Source of the DNA: Tritrichomonas musculus
Lineage: Eukaryota; Parabasalia; Tritrichomonadida; Tritrichomonadidae
NCBI GenBank assembly: GCA_039105265.1
Contig: JAPFFF010000038.1
Span: 1,116,001-1,180,000 of the forward strand
DNA: 64,000 bases
Reading direction: 5' to 3'
The notes under the pieces are model-generated. The model had not been told where the DNA came from. It saw only the letters and a program-made list of their open reading frames with translations, and made no database searches. Below are positions 8,599 through 18,562 of this stretch, piece by piece. Numbering within the stretch: the stretch's first letter is position 1; each line of letters opens with the position of its first letter. Made by a program: the position numbers and the translations under genes.

Positions 8599-10026
8599 TC
8601 AAATTGGATTTACAATTAAAGATGAAACTATTCTTTGAATATTTAAATCAATGTCTTGTTTTGATATTAACATTTTCACTATTTCAACATTTCCTTTTTC
8701 AACAGCTAAATGTATTGGTGCAATATAAATTTTAAATGAAAATCCAATAAAAGTTGAAACTAAAATTTCTGATTCATCAAAATAGTATAAAGTATGTTCA
8801 TTGAAGGAATATGCATAAAAATATATTTTAAATTTGATTAAAAAAAAACAAATTTTTGTAATTATGACTGTATTTATATTGTAATATGTATTTTCTAAAA
8901 TATAATAAACTATGTAAATATAATCATATTTGCAGCTATTAAAGAAAATATTATCAATTTGGCCATTGAATTTTTCAATTGTATTAAATTCATATTGAAG
9001 TTCTTCATGTAAATTAATAAAATTATAATATGCAAAACCATCAATATTTGAATAAAAATTTGTCCAATAATGAAGGTCTTTATTAACATCAAAATTGTCT
9101 TTGATGTAATTGGCAATATCATTATGATGACATTTAATTGATTCTTTATAACATTGATTGCGTTCATTATAAATTGGCTGCTTTACATGATTTTCTTCAA
9201 GAAAGTGTATCAATTCTGGATTTTTGCTATGAATTGAATATAACCATAATGTGGATTTCAATTCTATTTGATTCATAAACAAATATTTTATGATTTGCAT
9301 AGATCCATAAAACGATGCATATTCAATTAATGATGATTCTCTTTTTAATAAAAATAAATTTGTTTCAAAAATCGATGGCTTTATTATTGATGAAATATTC
9401 ACATTGTTTTTATTAACATAAACAATGAATTCTTCAATTGAATCATTTTGTATTAATTGACAGATATAGTTATCATTTTGACCATTTATTCTTTTAGATT
9501 CGAAAGTGTCATTTTCATTTTTATCAAATAAATGTGTGTCAATTGAAATGATTTCTTTTTTTAACTGTTCATAATAAAATGATTTGAATTCAGGAAAAAA
9601 ATAATGTGGATAATAATATTTTTCTTTGTATTTACCATTTATGATAATATAAAATATTGTTTCATCGGGAATAAGAATTTTTTCTTTAAACAGAAAAAGA
9701 AGAATTTTTTTGTTACTCTTGAAAATGCTAAAAATAGACAAATTTGATAATTTCCCTTTGATTTCGTTTGCATATGTTTTGATTATAATAAAGATTTTTG
9801 GATAAAAATCACGATTTTGGTGATGATTATTCGATATTTTTGAAATTAAATGTAGTAATGCGTTTAGATCAAATTTTTGTTCAACTATTTTTTTATCATT
9901 TATATATTGAACAATTTCATCAAAATAATCTTCTTCTTCAGAATTATCTTCAACATATTTAAGAATTTTTTCATTAATTGGTTTCATTATCTCGATATAT
10001 TCTTTGGTAAAAGTTCTTAAATTCAT
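8599..10026 (-). CDS. DUF3447/ankyrin protein, first segment
   Basis: ATG at 10026; 475 residues. The N-terminal half is a conserved trichomonad module also seen in three other genes here (start MN-x-x-x-x-x-EY, then LLHLISKISNNHHQN and the IFKSNKKILLFLFKEKI segment). The middle is a DUF3447-like ankyrin region: NDNYICQLIQNDSIEEFIVY, SLIEYASFYGSMQIIKYLF, IHSKNPELIHFLEENHV, and the family motif KCHHNDI. The ORF ends with one repeat, HLAVEKGNVEIVKMLI, then DIDLN and 14 non-family residues before the stop. The abrupt end at D-x-N and the islands downstream suggest that this is only the first part of a longer protein. Ankyrin proteins are binding scaffolds; the partner is unknown. Confidence 0.8.
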   Translation of the reverse strand: MNLRTFTKEYIEIMKPINEKILKYVEDNSEEEDYFDEIVQYINDKKIVEQKFDLNALLHLISKISNNHHQNRDFYPKIFIIIKTYANEIKGKLSNLSIFSIFKSNKKILLFLFKEKILIPDETIFYIIINGKYKEKYYYPHYFFPEFKSFYYEQLKKEIISIDTHLFDKNENDTFESKRINGQNDNYICQLIQNDSIEEFIVYVNKNNVNISSIIKPSIFETNLFLLKRESSLIEYASFYGSMQIIKYLFMNQIELKSTLWLYSIHSKNPELIHFLEENHVKQPIYNERNQCYKESIKCHHNDIANYIKDNFDVNKDLHYWTNFYSNIDGFAYYNFINLHEELQYEFNTIEKFNGQIDNIFFNSCKYDYIYIVYYILENTYYNINTVIITKICFFLIKFKIYFYAYSFNEHTLYYFDESEILVSTFIGFSFKIYIAPIHLAVEKGNVEIVKMLISKQDIDLNIQRIVSSLIVNPI

Positions 10027-10077
10027 ATTTAATTAATAAAAAGGTATCAAGAAATTTGAAAACAACTGATAAATTAA

Positions 10078-10091
10078 AATCAGCCCACGAT
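10078..10091. promoter_or_regulatory. 14-mer shared with the clathrin gene start
   Basis: AAATCAGCCCACGA occurs here and again at 17012-17025, just upstream of the clathrin heavy chain start. Here it lies between divergent starts (10026 minus, 10160 plus). In this AT-rich DNA an exact GC-containing 14-mer is unlikely by chance, so it is a candidate promoter element; function is inference. Confidence 0.35.
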
Positions 10092-10159
10092 TTCAAAACT
10101 TTAACTTTTTCTATTTTAATTTAAACAATGACATGTGATATAAAATTGTATTTTTTTAT

Positions 10160-11524
10160 ATGACAAAAAAAGAAATAGATTTCTCTCTCAGTACCAGAAA
10201 CTGGAAAAATATTTGTTTCGATAAATATGATAAAGATTTCACATTTATAGTTGATGGGAAGAGATATCAAACGCCACGATTCATTGCTGATATTCTCTCC
10301 CCAAAAATTAGAAACTTACACTACGTTGATGAAAGTATCGATGAATTTCGCATCAACACTAATAATATGAACAAAAGTGAAGATCATTTTCCTGATTTTT
10401 TAAAACTATGCACATTTGATACACAAAAACTTGATTCATCACGTATTCATGAGTACTCGACATATTTCGCAGAACTAGGTAACATAGGTGAATATTTCCA
10501 CCTTGAATTCAGTACGATAGAAACTCTTACAAAGGAAAAAGCTATTTCAACATTAATCCAAATAAATTCACTTTTTGAAAATAGAAGAGAAAATTGTGAT
10601 ACGACAAATGAACAAGTAAAAGAAATCATTTCATTCATATCGAGTCACTTTTATGAATTGAACGAAGAAGAGATTCGTTTTCTTGGAAAAGATATGATTG
10701 AAATGATCATTTCAAATGAAGAATTGAAAATCAAAGATGAAGATTCACTTTTAGAAATGATATTGAAATTGTATGAAGAAGATCAAACATATTCAGATTT
10801 GATTGGGCAAGTAATTTTTAGTAATTTGAGTGCAGAATCAGTTGAAAAGTTTGTTAACACGTTTTCAATTTATGATATTACATCAGAAATTTGGTCTTCA
10901 ATTTGCAATCGACTTTTGAGATCTAAAGAAGTGACAGAAAAAGTTATAATTGAAGGAAGATATTTGAAACCAATGATGAGTAAAACAAAATGCAAAGAAT
11001 TCAATGCAGAAACTGGCCATGAATTTGAAGGCATAATGAGGTATTTGACAAATGAGACAAAAGGTAATATTCACGACACTGGAACAATTGAAATCACTAC
11101 AAATTCTATTTATAACAGTACCAACGCCTATCATCCGAAGAATCTTGTTGATTATCAAAACAATAGTCATTATTACTCAAAGGATGAACCAGGGGTTTTT
11201 GTTTGTTTTGACTTCAAAAGCAGACGAATTCAACTGTCGAGTTATTCAATCAAAACACAATCAGGTGGACCAAATGCATGTCATCTGAAGAACTGGGTAA
11301 TGGAAGTTTCAAATGACAATAAATCATGGGATGAAATTGATTGTCGTTCAGATGATTCAACGTTGAATGGTTCGAACAATATTGGCATATTCAAAATCAA
11401 TAGACAATCTACAGGTTTTTATCGCTATATTCGACTTCGTCAAACTGGTGTCTGCTGGTTTAATGATTATAGAATTTATTTTCCTTTTATTGAATTTTTT
11501 GGTAAAATAGAAGAGCCATTGTAG
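10160..11524 (+). CDS. BTB-domain protein with C-terminal discoidin (F5/8 type C) domain
   Basis: ATG at 10160; 454 residues. The N-terminal 120 residues fit a trichomonad BTB/POZ domain (KDFTFIVDGKRYQTPRFIAD, then SPKIRNLHYVD). Residues of about 130-270 form a helical BACK-like linker. From about 310 the sequence fits a coagulation factor 5/8 C or discoidin fold: NSIYNSTNAYHPKNLVDYQN, VCFDFKSRRIQLSSYSIKT, LKNWVMEVSNDNKSWDEID and a final FYRYIRLRQTG. BTB domains dimerise and often recruit cullin-3; discoidin domains bind glycans or proteins. No signal peptide is visible, so it is probably cytosolic. The family is expanded in trichomonads. The frame is intact. Confidence 0.85.
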   Translation: MTKKEIDFSLSTRNWKNICFDKYDKDFTFIVDGKRYQTPRFIADILSPKIRNLHYVDESIDEFRINTNNMNKSEDHFPDFLKLCTFDTQKLDSSRIHEYSTYFAELGNIGEYFHLEFSTIETLTKEKAISTLIQINSLFENRRENCDTTNEQVKEIISFISSHFYELNEEEIRFLGKDMIEMIISNEELKIKDEDSLLEMILKLYEEDQTYSDLIGQVIFSNLSAESVEKFVNTFSIYDITSEIWSSICNRLLRSKEVTEKVIIEGRYLKPMMSKTKCKEFNAETGHEFEGIMRYLTNETKGNIHDTGTIEITTNSIYNSTNAYHPKNLVDYQNNSHYYSKDEPGVFVCFDFKSRRIQLSSYSIKTQSGGPNACHLKNWVMEVSNDNKSWDEIDCRSDDSTLNGSNNIGIFKINRQSTGFYRYIRLRQTGVCWFNDYRIYFPFIEFFGKIEEPL

Positions 11525-11927
11525 AATGAATGAAATTGATTTTAAAAATCATAGTATATTGAAAAGATAGTTATTCAATATATTTTATTCGCGTTCATAA
11601 ATAAAAAACTTGATTTTATAATAATTAAATTCAATTATTTTATTTGATTAATCAATAAATAAAATCGTCGAAAAATTGAAATATTTAGAACATATGCAAG
11701 AATATTGTCATCCAGGAATCTAACCCGAACAGTAATACCGACAATCTCGCATGATATATTTACTCTACAGATCATTCCATTCATATTTAAATAATTTTGA
11801 ACAAGAAAAATCAATCTAAAAAGTTTTAAATCAAATAAAGAACAACATTTATTTAAAAAAATAAATAAAATTCATAAAACTCTAACTTTATTTATATAAA
11901 TAATAATCTATTCAATCTTACATTCAA
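11525..11927. other. Intergenic, weak tRNA-like relic
   Basis: AT-rich spacer between convergent genes. At 11705-11780 the minus strand shows a B-box-like GGGTTAGATTCC and a TCATGCGAGAT segment reminiscent of a tRNA, but the acceptor and anticodon stems do not pair. Nothing else was recognised. Confidence 0.3.
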
Positions 11928-12530
11928 TCATTCATCAGAATTACTACAAGCGAGTACACAAGCACAAATGAATAAAATGAGTTCAATTGCAGCCATGACG
12001 ATGATGCAAATACGTAAAGTTTTCATGTGTTTATCGATGTCTTTCTTAATCTGTTCTTCACATTTTGGTGTTTTGAATGGAACTGGGTCTTTGCATCCAC
12101 ATCCTTTTGTGATCTCCCATTCTCTGAATCCACAACACCCAAGTTTTTCTTCGATGTCTTTTCGTGATTCTTCGTATTTATCTTTGAACCAGTTTTCGTT
12201 GATTCCATCTAATATTTTGTTTTTGAAACAGAATGCGAGAACGATCGCAGCGATTTCAACGAGGATGACAAGAATGATTATGACGAGGTACGTCACATAC
12301 AAACATTTCGTTTTACAACAACACAAAACAAAACCGATGATTGATGAAACAACTGCACAACATGCTGCCAATACAATGAACCAGAATGGAATGTTGTTTT
12401 TAACAAGTTTCGACCAATCTTCATCTTTCTCTTTAACATACACATAAACTGCGGCAACAACTGCACATATCAGAACACACGCACTGACAATTCCAATTAT
12501 CCAACGTGCACAACCTTGACAACAACCCAT
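11928..12530 (-). CDS. Tetraspanin
   Basis: ATG at 12530; 200 residues. There are four hydrophobic segments at about 10-32, 48-72, 77-103 and 171-196. The second extracellular loop carries the diagnostic CCG (residues 132-134) plus further cysteines (GCGCKD, KCEEQ), and the N-terminus has membrane-proximal cysteines (MGCCQGC) likely to be palmitoylated. Size and layout match trichomonad tetraspanins, which organise plasma membrane and endosomal or exosomal membranes. The frame is intact. A TCATT that fits the trichomonad Inr lies 9-14 bases before the ATG. Confidence 0.92.
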   Translation of the reverse strand: MGCCQGCARWIIGIVSACVLICAVVAAVYVYVKEKDEDWSKLVKNNIPFWFIVLAACCAVVSSIIGFVLCCCKTKCLYVTYLVIIILVILVEIAAIVLAFCFKNKILDGINENWFKDKYEESRKDIEEKLGCCGFREWEITKGCGCKDPVPFKTPKCEEQIKKDIDKHMKTLRICIIVMAAIELILFICACVLACSNSDE

Positions 12531-12539
12531 AATTTATAA

Positions 12540-12544
12540 AATGA
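12540..12544 (-). promoter_or_regulatory. Inr-like initiator for the tetraspanin
   Basis: TCATT on the minus strand matches the trichomonad Inr consensus TCA-Py-(T/A), placed a few bases upstream of the ATG as usual for this group with its very short 5' UTRs. Confidence 0.5.
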
Positions 12545-13129
12545 TGTGCTTTTTTTTATTTTATAGTAATATTTGAATTCATTTATTTCAATTATTTATA
12601 TAAATAAATGTTTTTTTTTTTTTATTTTTATAAAAATATCACCATAACTACTTTTTAAATAATAATTCTTTGTGTAATTTTATTCATAATTGAATTTTTC
12701 TCAGTGAAGTTTCTTAAATTGTATTATTTAAGTATTATTCTACTCATAAAACATATGAACATGGCAACTTATTATTTGATCTGGAATTCGTTGAAATCTT
12801 AAAGATTCTTATTTTCTCTTGAAAATTTTCTAAATCATTCATGTTCAGAAAAAAAGACTAAATAATTTTATGAAAATCACTTTTTTTTAAATAATGAAAT
12901 CTGAGTAATGAGGACACTAATTTACCAATACAGGAAATGCTTATAGGAAGTTATGGGATAAATTTGACTTTTTTACTATAAGGCCACATTTTTGAATAAA
13001 ATATGCTAAATAAAACATTGCTTTTATCGGAAGTTTATCACTTAATGCCGACAAATCAGCGCTGTATTTAATAAAAACAGCTTGATTATTTTGAATTTAA
13101 TTAAAATTGATAAAACAAAATATTTCAAA
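12545..13129. other. AT-rich intergenic with one half of an inverted duplicate
   Basis: Positions 12761-12856 are an inverted, diverged copy of 17371-17467 (shared AAGATTCTTATTTTCTCTTG and neighbours). No intact coding region is present. The copy lies downstream of the kinase relic on the minus strand and may be eroded coding sequence of the same gene family. Confidence 0.5.
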
Positions 13130-13838
13130 TGAAAATCAAATTTAACAAGATTTGGCATTATTTAAGTTGTTCATGGATGATTGGATCATTCTCATCAATT
13201 CCGTTGATCAACTAGAATTTATTTTTGATAATATCGTTGCAAATTTCTTCAAAAGTCTTTTTTCACAGGGCTCAAAATTCAAACATTTTGAGATCAATTC
13301 ACGTGAAAATATGATGATTTTTTTCTTGTATTCTTATTAACATGAGGTAACTTTCCATTCATCAAGATGAGATAAACATCAACTTTTGAATTGTATTTTT
13401 CTTTCTGAAGAAGAATTTCTGGTGCCAAGATAACCATTGTTCCAACGACAATCATTTGAGATTGAAATTGTGATTGAGAGTGAATAATTTTTGAAAAACC
13501 AAAATCACTAGCTTTCACCTTGTTTTGATTGTCAAGAAAAATATTTTCAAGCTTTAAATCTCGATGAATGATGCCCATTTTGTGAACTTTTTGAATGGCG
13601 TTACTTATTTGATAAATGACTACAACACGTTCAACATTTGTCAATTTTTAACACTCTTCTTAAGATTAGTTGGACAATATTCTAGAACAATGCGTTGTGG
13701 ATTTGATTTTTTTACCTAAGAATATACCGAATTCTTTATATACATCAAAAGTTGTACCTCGTCCGATCACTTCTACATTGACCATATTATATCTATCATC
13801 AAGATTAAGGAGTTCTATAGATTTTTTTGATTTTGATT

Positions 13839-13888
<50 letters not shown>

Positions 13889-13929
13889 CTTTGTTCTGAA
13901 TTGTTGTTGTGCTTGATTCCTTTCGCCAT
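13130..13929 (-). pseudogene. Protein kinase relic
   Basis: Two frames make up an eroded kinase. The upstream part begins MAKGIKHNNN, runs through a lysine stretch encoded by the A/T homopolymer, and has the glycine loop VIGRGTTFDVYKEFG. The VAIK lysine and helix C are missing. The second part (13644-13294) has the catalytic loop IIHRDLKLENIFL, DFGFSKI, the APE site in LAPEIL and KYNSKVDVY, after which the S-F-G region is lost. Fragments resembling the C-lobe (FEEICNDII, then INGIDENDPIIHEQL) continue to about 13150 with a stop between them. Missing subdomains and shifts make this a pseudogene. Confidence 0.8.
13840..13888. repeat. Poly-T homopolymer, 49 bases
   Basis: An uninterrupted T run lies inside the kinase relic, where the minus strand reads poly-lysine. 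It is probably length-variable and prone to sequencing error, so frames across it are unreliable. Confidence 0.95.
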
Positions 13930-14027
13930 TTTTCAACAAGTTTTTGTTTGTTTTCAGAAATTGTTGATCATTGTTTACAGGAGAATATCTTTCTCTATTT
14001 TTTATTGATCATGAATGTTTAATGGAT

Positions 14028-17010
14028 CTACTTTGGATTCATTAAGTTTAATATTTCAGCGAGTTTTGTGGTGTCGTTAATAACGGTGTAAAGAATATTG
14101 CATGCTTCGAAAAGTTTATCATTAAAGCAACGGTCTGCAACTTCTTTGATACGGATTGCATTTGGTGATGATATAAGTTCTTTAAGTTCATTAAGCATAT
14201 TAGTTTTTGCATATGCATAGCAAAGTTTGGTGTCGATTATTTCATTACGATTCAACATTTGGCGAGCAGGTTGAAGGAATTGAACAAGTGCATTGTATTC
14301 ATTTTGTTCTTCCGCAACTTTGATAATTTGGTCATATTCTCTAGGATTTTTGGCTTTAATGAATGAATCGATGCATCGACAACTTGGCCAAGTTCGGCCC
14401 AAACAACTGGTTCATCACAATTTTGTGCCCATTCTAATGCAGCTTTGATATCTTCATTGTATGTAAGTTCGGCCCAAACTTTTTGTAGGCTGCAATTGCT
14501 TCATCATAAAGATGAGCTATAATAAGGTGAGAGCAAATCTTATCCCAACTATATTCGTTCAAAAGAGTAACATATTCCATAACACGGGATTTATCTTCTT
14601 TGATGGCTGTAACAATCAATAGGTTTTGTAGTGATGTGTTTTTTTGGAATTGCGGAGATCCCATAACAACTGTTTCTAAAAGACAAAGAAGCTGTGCTGG
14701 AAATTGAGCATCAATGAAAGCTTTAACTGTTTGTGAAACTTTATCTGGATTTTCACATTCTGGAATAACAGCATCAACGACAAGTTTCATATGTTTATTG
14801 TTTGGTGAAAGGACACGTGCAACACAATAGCGTTCTTGCTCATTGTAAAGTTTTTACTGATTAGTGAGCTCAATTACTTCATTATCGCACTGATTAGTGT
14901 TGGTATTACTTAAGTTCATTTCGTTGAAGAGATTGATAAGATTATCAATTCCGAGTTTTTGACAGTATTTTCCAGCAATTGTAACGACAAGTTGAACATT
15001 ATCACATTGATTGCTTTTAAGAAGTTCACGAAGACATTCAAGCGACCATTCTGGGCTCATGTAATCAAAGTATTGAATAAGGAAGTCTTGTGAAATTGAT
15101 TGTGTGTTGACAATGCAACGCTTGATTGTTGAAAGATCTTTGCAGTGTTCAAGAGCACGTTTGAAGTCTCCTGCACGTTCGCAAAGAGCTGCAACACGTT
15201 GATGGTCATAATATGAGAAGCAATTACATGAGAATAATTCTTCAGCTAGTCTTGTATCGTTGTTTATAGCAATTTCATAGAGAAGTGTTTGAAGTTCAGA
15301 ATCTTCTTCACGATCTTGTGGTAAAACTTCGATAAGGAATAATGTGGCTGCTTTACTAAGTTTGGATTGGAGAAGCATTTGAACAAGAGCGTTTGGATCA
15401 ACGAGAGGATTTCCATTGTTTGCAATATGTTTAAGAATTGGTGTAATCTTCTCTGGGGATTGATGAGCAATAATGGTTGCGATTTGCATCCAGTTTGGTT
15501 GATATGCGAATTTCTCGCAATAAACTTGTAATTTATCGAACATTTCTAATTCTGCAAATGAAGCGACAATCTTTGTTGAAACATTGGCACGAAGATAAAT
15601 GGCTAAAGAAATCCTTGGGTCTTGCTTGCAAACGTCACCTAGTTCTTCAGTTGGTGTAAGTTTGTCTTCTTTGATCCATTTTTCAATGAGTTCTGTCTTG
15701 TTTTGTTCAAGAACGATCTTGCAAATTTCAATTGATTCGATTTCATTTAATTTTGTATTTTCAAGAATGGCCATTAAATATTGAAAAAGTGGTTGAATTC
15801 CGCCAGTTTTGTATGGAATACGATGAAATTTTTCAATTGTTGCTTGGTTACGAAGAGAAACACCAGGTGATTTAATTGCAACTAAAGCTGCTTCTGCATA
15901 GTTACCTATTTGAATGAGTTGATCGAATTGCTGATTTAATTTGACTAATATTTGAAGTCCTTCAGAATTAGCAACTTTGGCTGCAGCTTGTTGATTTCCG
16001 CATTTTGTATCAATGAAGTCAATGATATTTGCATGGTTTAAGCTGAATATAAACATTCTTCCATCATCAAAAAGAGCAATTGCACCACCATCACGAGAAA
16101 GATTTGCATGAATAACTGAAGCTTGTGACACTTTTTTTGAAATGTATACAAACGGAGTTTCTATTTCAAAGCAGTAAAGATTGCCGAATTTTGTGAAGAG
16201 GAATGCTGAATTGAAATGCTTTGAAAAAATTAAATAGAGTGGAAGATCATCTTGCAAATCAGGATCCATTGAAATATCAACAAATTTCTGTCCAAATTGT
16301 TGAGCTGCTGGTGTTGAACCAAGTGGTGATATGTTCAAAAGTATTTTTCCGTTTTCTTTTGATGCAGAAACAAGAAGAGGAAGGGATCCAACGTTGGCAA
16401 ATGATGCTGTACATGCATTGATAATTTGAGAAGCATTTCTTTCGCGTGAGAAAAGTTGAACTTTGAAACCTTCTCTAACTTTTCCTGAAATTGCAATCCA
16501 TTGTTGATCGTGTGAAACAGAATAATTAAATATGCTTCCAGATTGAAATTGTTCCTGGAGTTTAAAAATGGGATTTGGACTGGATTGGCCTTCAATTGAC
16601 CAATGATAAATTGAATGGTCAGATATAAAAGCGAGTGTTTGGTCATCAATCCATTTCAAATAGTTTACATTTTGGCCATTTGGCAATTGAAATGAATTGA
16701 GACGTTGTTTCTTGCTGAGATCGAAAACTTGGATTGATGAATTACCTTCTGCCGCGATAATGTTGTGATATGGATTCATAACTGCAGTATCAGCAATAAT
16801 TTTGAGTTTCGTGACGTTGTTATCATTTTGAAGATCAACAATAACGATATATTTACCGGTATCAGTAACTTCGCGAATGCAGAGATATTTATCTTGAGAA
16901 AGGAATGTGCTTGAAATATTAGCAAATTTTGTATCAACACCAATTTGTTGGAAAGATAAAATTTCTTGAGAAGAAAGTGGAACTGTCATGTCCATTTTAT
17001 GATATTTCAT
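14028..17010 (-). pseudogene. Clathrin heavy chain, truncated and interrupted
   Basis: The first frame (17010-14854, 718 residues) is a clear clathrin heavy chain N-terminus: VPLSSQEILSFQQIGV, the seven-blade propeller, then the helical leg. The likely start is the ATG at 16995, just after an Inr-like TCATA. Near 14900 a block of the leg is lost, because the sequence jumps to QCDNEVIELTNQ, followed by an in-frame TAA and then KLYNEQERYCVARVL. The same frame continues (14790-14434) with ECENPDKVSQTVKAFIDAQF and LQNLLIVTAIKEDKSRVMEY. Two shifts near 14470 and 14390 precede the last segment, DSFIKAKNPREYD to 14028. Clathrin heavy chains are about 1,650-1,700 residues; the distal leg and trimerisation end are absent. 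A functional gene presumably exists elsewhere. Confidence 0.88.
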
Positions 17011-17025
17011 TAAATCAGCCCACGA
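16998..17025 (-). promoter_or_regulatory. Inr-like TCATA and upstream 14-mer of the clathrin pseudogene
   Basis: On the minus strand, TCGTGGGCTGATTT (17025-17012) is followed by TCATA (17002-16998) and the ATG at 16995. TCATA fits the trichomonad Inr. The same 14-mer recurs at 10078-10091. The relic promoter is thus still readable. Confidence 0.4.
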
Positions 17026-17483
17026 CCGTTTAAAATTTTTTAAAAATTTTTATAACCATTTCTAATATTCTTTCCGATCAATTAATCATTAATTAAAAGA
17101 AAAATTTAAAAGAAGATCAATGCTTGAAAGTAAATAAAAGTGGCTGTCTACAAAAGATTAACTGAACAAAATAAACAAATAATTCTTAATATGGAAAAAA
17201 AATGATGTAAAAATGAAGTTTCTCCAAAAAAATTTACTTTCGTTAATTATAAATGATAAAAAAACTGAAGTCTATGAAGCTGATAATAAAAAATTGGAAG
17301 ATATATTAGATCGTTATTCATCTAAAACATATCTTAAAAAAATTAAATATCCATTTTGTCATTTGTAACTACATTTTTTTCTGAACATGAATGATTTCGG
17401 AAATTTCTCAAGAGAAAATAAGAATCTTTAAGATTTCAACGAATTCAAATTCAAGTATTGAGTTGCCAAATCAAAAATCATTC
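17026..17483. other. Intergenic with small frame and inverted-duplicate half
   Basis: A 50-codon plus-strand frame starts at 17212 (MKFLQKNLLSLIINDKKTE) and is not recognised. Positions 17371-17467 form the partner of the inverted copy at 12761-12856 and directly abut the transposon end. Confidence 0.4.
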
Positions 17484-17754
17484 ATACAATCAATACAGCA
17501 CGGATTCGCTATACAAAGTCTCGCTCGTTCGCAGACCCGCCGGCCGATGCTGAATGCATCTCAACATCGGTCGGCGATCGACAAAGTAACTCATCCAGAA
17601 AAATGTTTTATCACTCATTGCTCATCACATGAAAATTAAAAACACCATCAAAATTAATAACTTAACAAGATATTTTTGAATTTTATATGGACAATTAACA
17701 ATTCAATTATATTTTGAAAAAAAGAAAACTAATTTTTTTTTTTTTTTTTTTTTT

Positions 17755-18502
17755 GGGGAATACTTATCGCCCCCGATACTTATTGACCCCGGAAGTTAAG
17801 GTCAATATTGACCTTGTATCGTACATCAGAAAAAAAAGTTCGAAACTTTTTTGCACTTTTGCAAAAAATACCATGAGTAGCTACTCATGCTTTTTTCTCA
17901 TTTTTTCAAGATAAGAAAATTATAAACGATTTTTTCTTATAATTCGATTTTGGTCTTTATTTTAAGCATCTACTAAATAAACAGTCAACCAAAAGTATTT
18001 TTTACGCCATCATTTTATCATTTTAAAGCATTTAATTACGCAAATTTCAAAGTTTCAGTTATATTATTAATATTTGATATTATATTCTTTCAAAATCACA
18101 AAGGACTCATTTTATTATAAGAGATACAGTCTATATTTATTGCTATTCACTCGGATTGCGCATTTTATTTCAATTTAACTAATATTTAATTTAAATTATG
18201 ATGATAATTTTAGTTTTTCTTGCTAGAAAGTAACAAAAAGAATGATTAATAAAATATGAAATACTTGTGAATGCTTGTTTATTAGTGAGTGCTTATAATA
18301 AAAATCATTTTCAACTTAAACTAAAATAATACGTTTATATTTTTTTTTATCTGGAAAAAATGAGAAAAAAGCATGAGTAGCTACTCATGGTATTTTTTGC
18401 AAAAGTGCAAAAAAGTTTCGAACTTTTTTTTCTGATGTACGATACAAGGTCAATATTGACCTTAACTTCCGGGGTCAATAAGTATCGGGGGCGATAAGTA
18501 TT

Positions 18503-18505
<3 letters not shown>
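17755..18505. mobile_element. 751-bp inverted-repeat element inserted in a poly-T tract
   Basis: TIRs of about 155 bp, nearly identical, start GGGAATACTTATCGCC and contain the related tandem phrase CGATACTTATTGACCC. Each TIR holds perfect palindromes, AAGGTCAATATTGACCTT and CATGAGTAGCTACTCATG. Both ends lie directly against T runs (17733-17754 and 18506-18549), so the target was poly-T and the duplication cannot be measured. The 440-bp middle is AT-rich with no coding signal. The near-identity of the arms suggests a recent insertion. Confidence 0.85.

Positions 18506-18549
<44 letters not shown>
18506..18549. repeat. Poly-T homopolymer, 44 bases
   Basis: T run between the inserted element and the transposase start. 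Together with 17733-17754 it probably represents the split or duplicated target of the 751-bp element. Confidence 0.95.
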
Positions 18550-18555
<6 letters not shown>

Positions 18556-18562
18556 TATCTCT

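Noticed and set aside
11705-11780. Possible tRNA on the minus strand
   Set aside because: Has a B-box-like GGGTTAGATTCC, but the acceptor arm does not pair and the anticodon stem holds only about three pairs.
13670-14008. Plus-strand frame with poly-Phe
   Set aside because: Antisense of the kinase relic across the T49 homopolymer.
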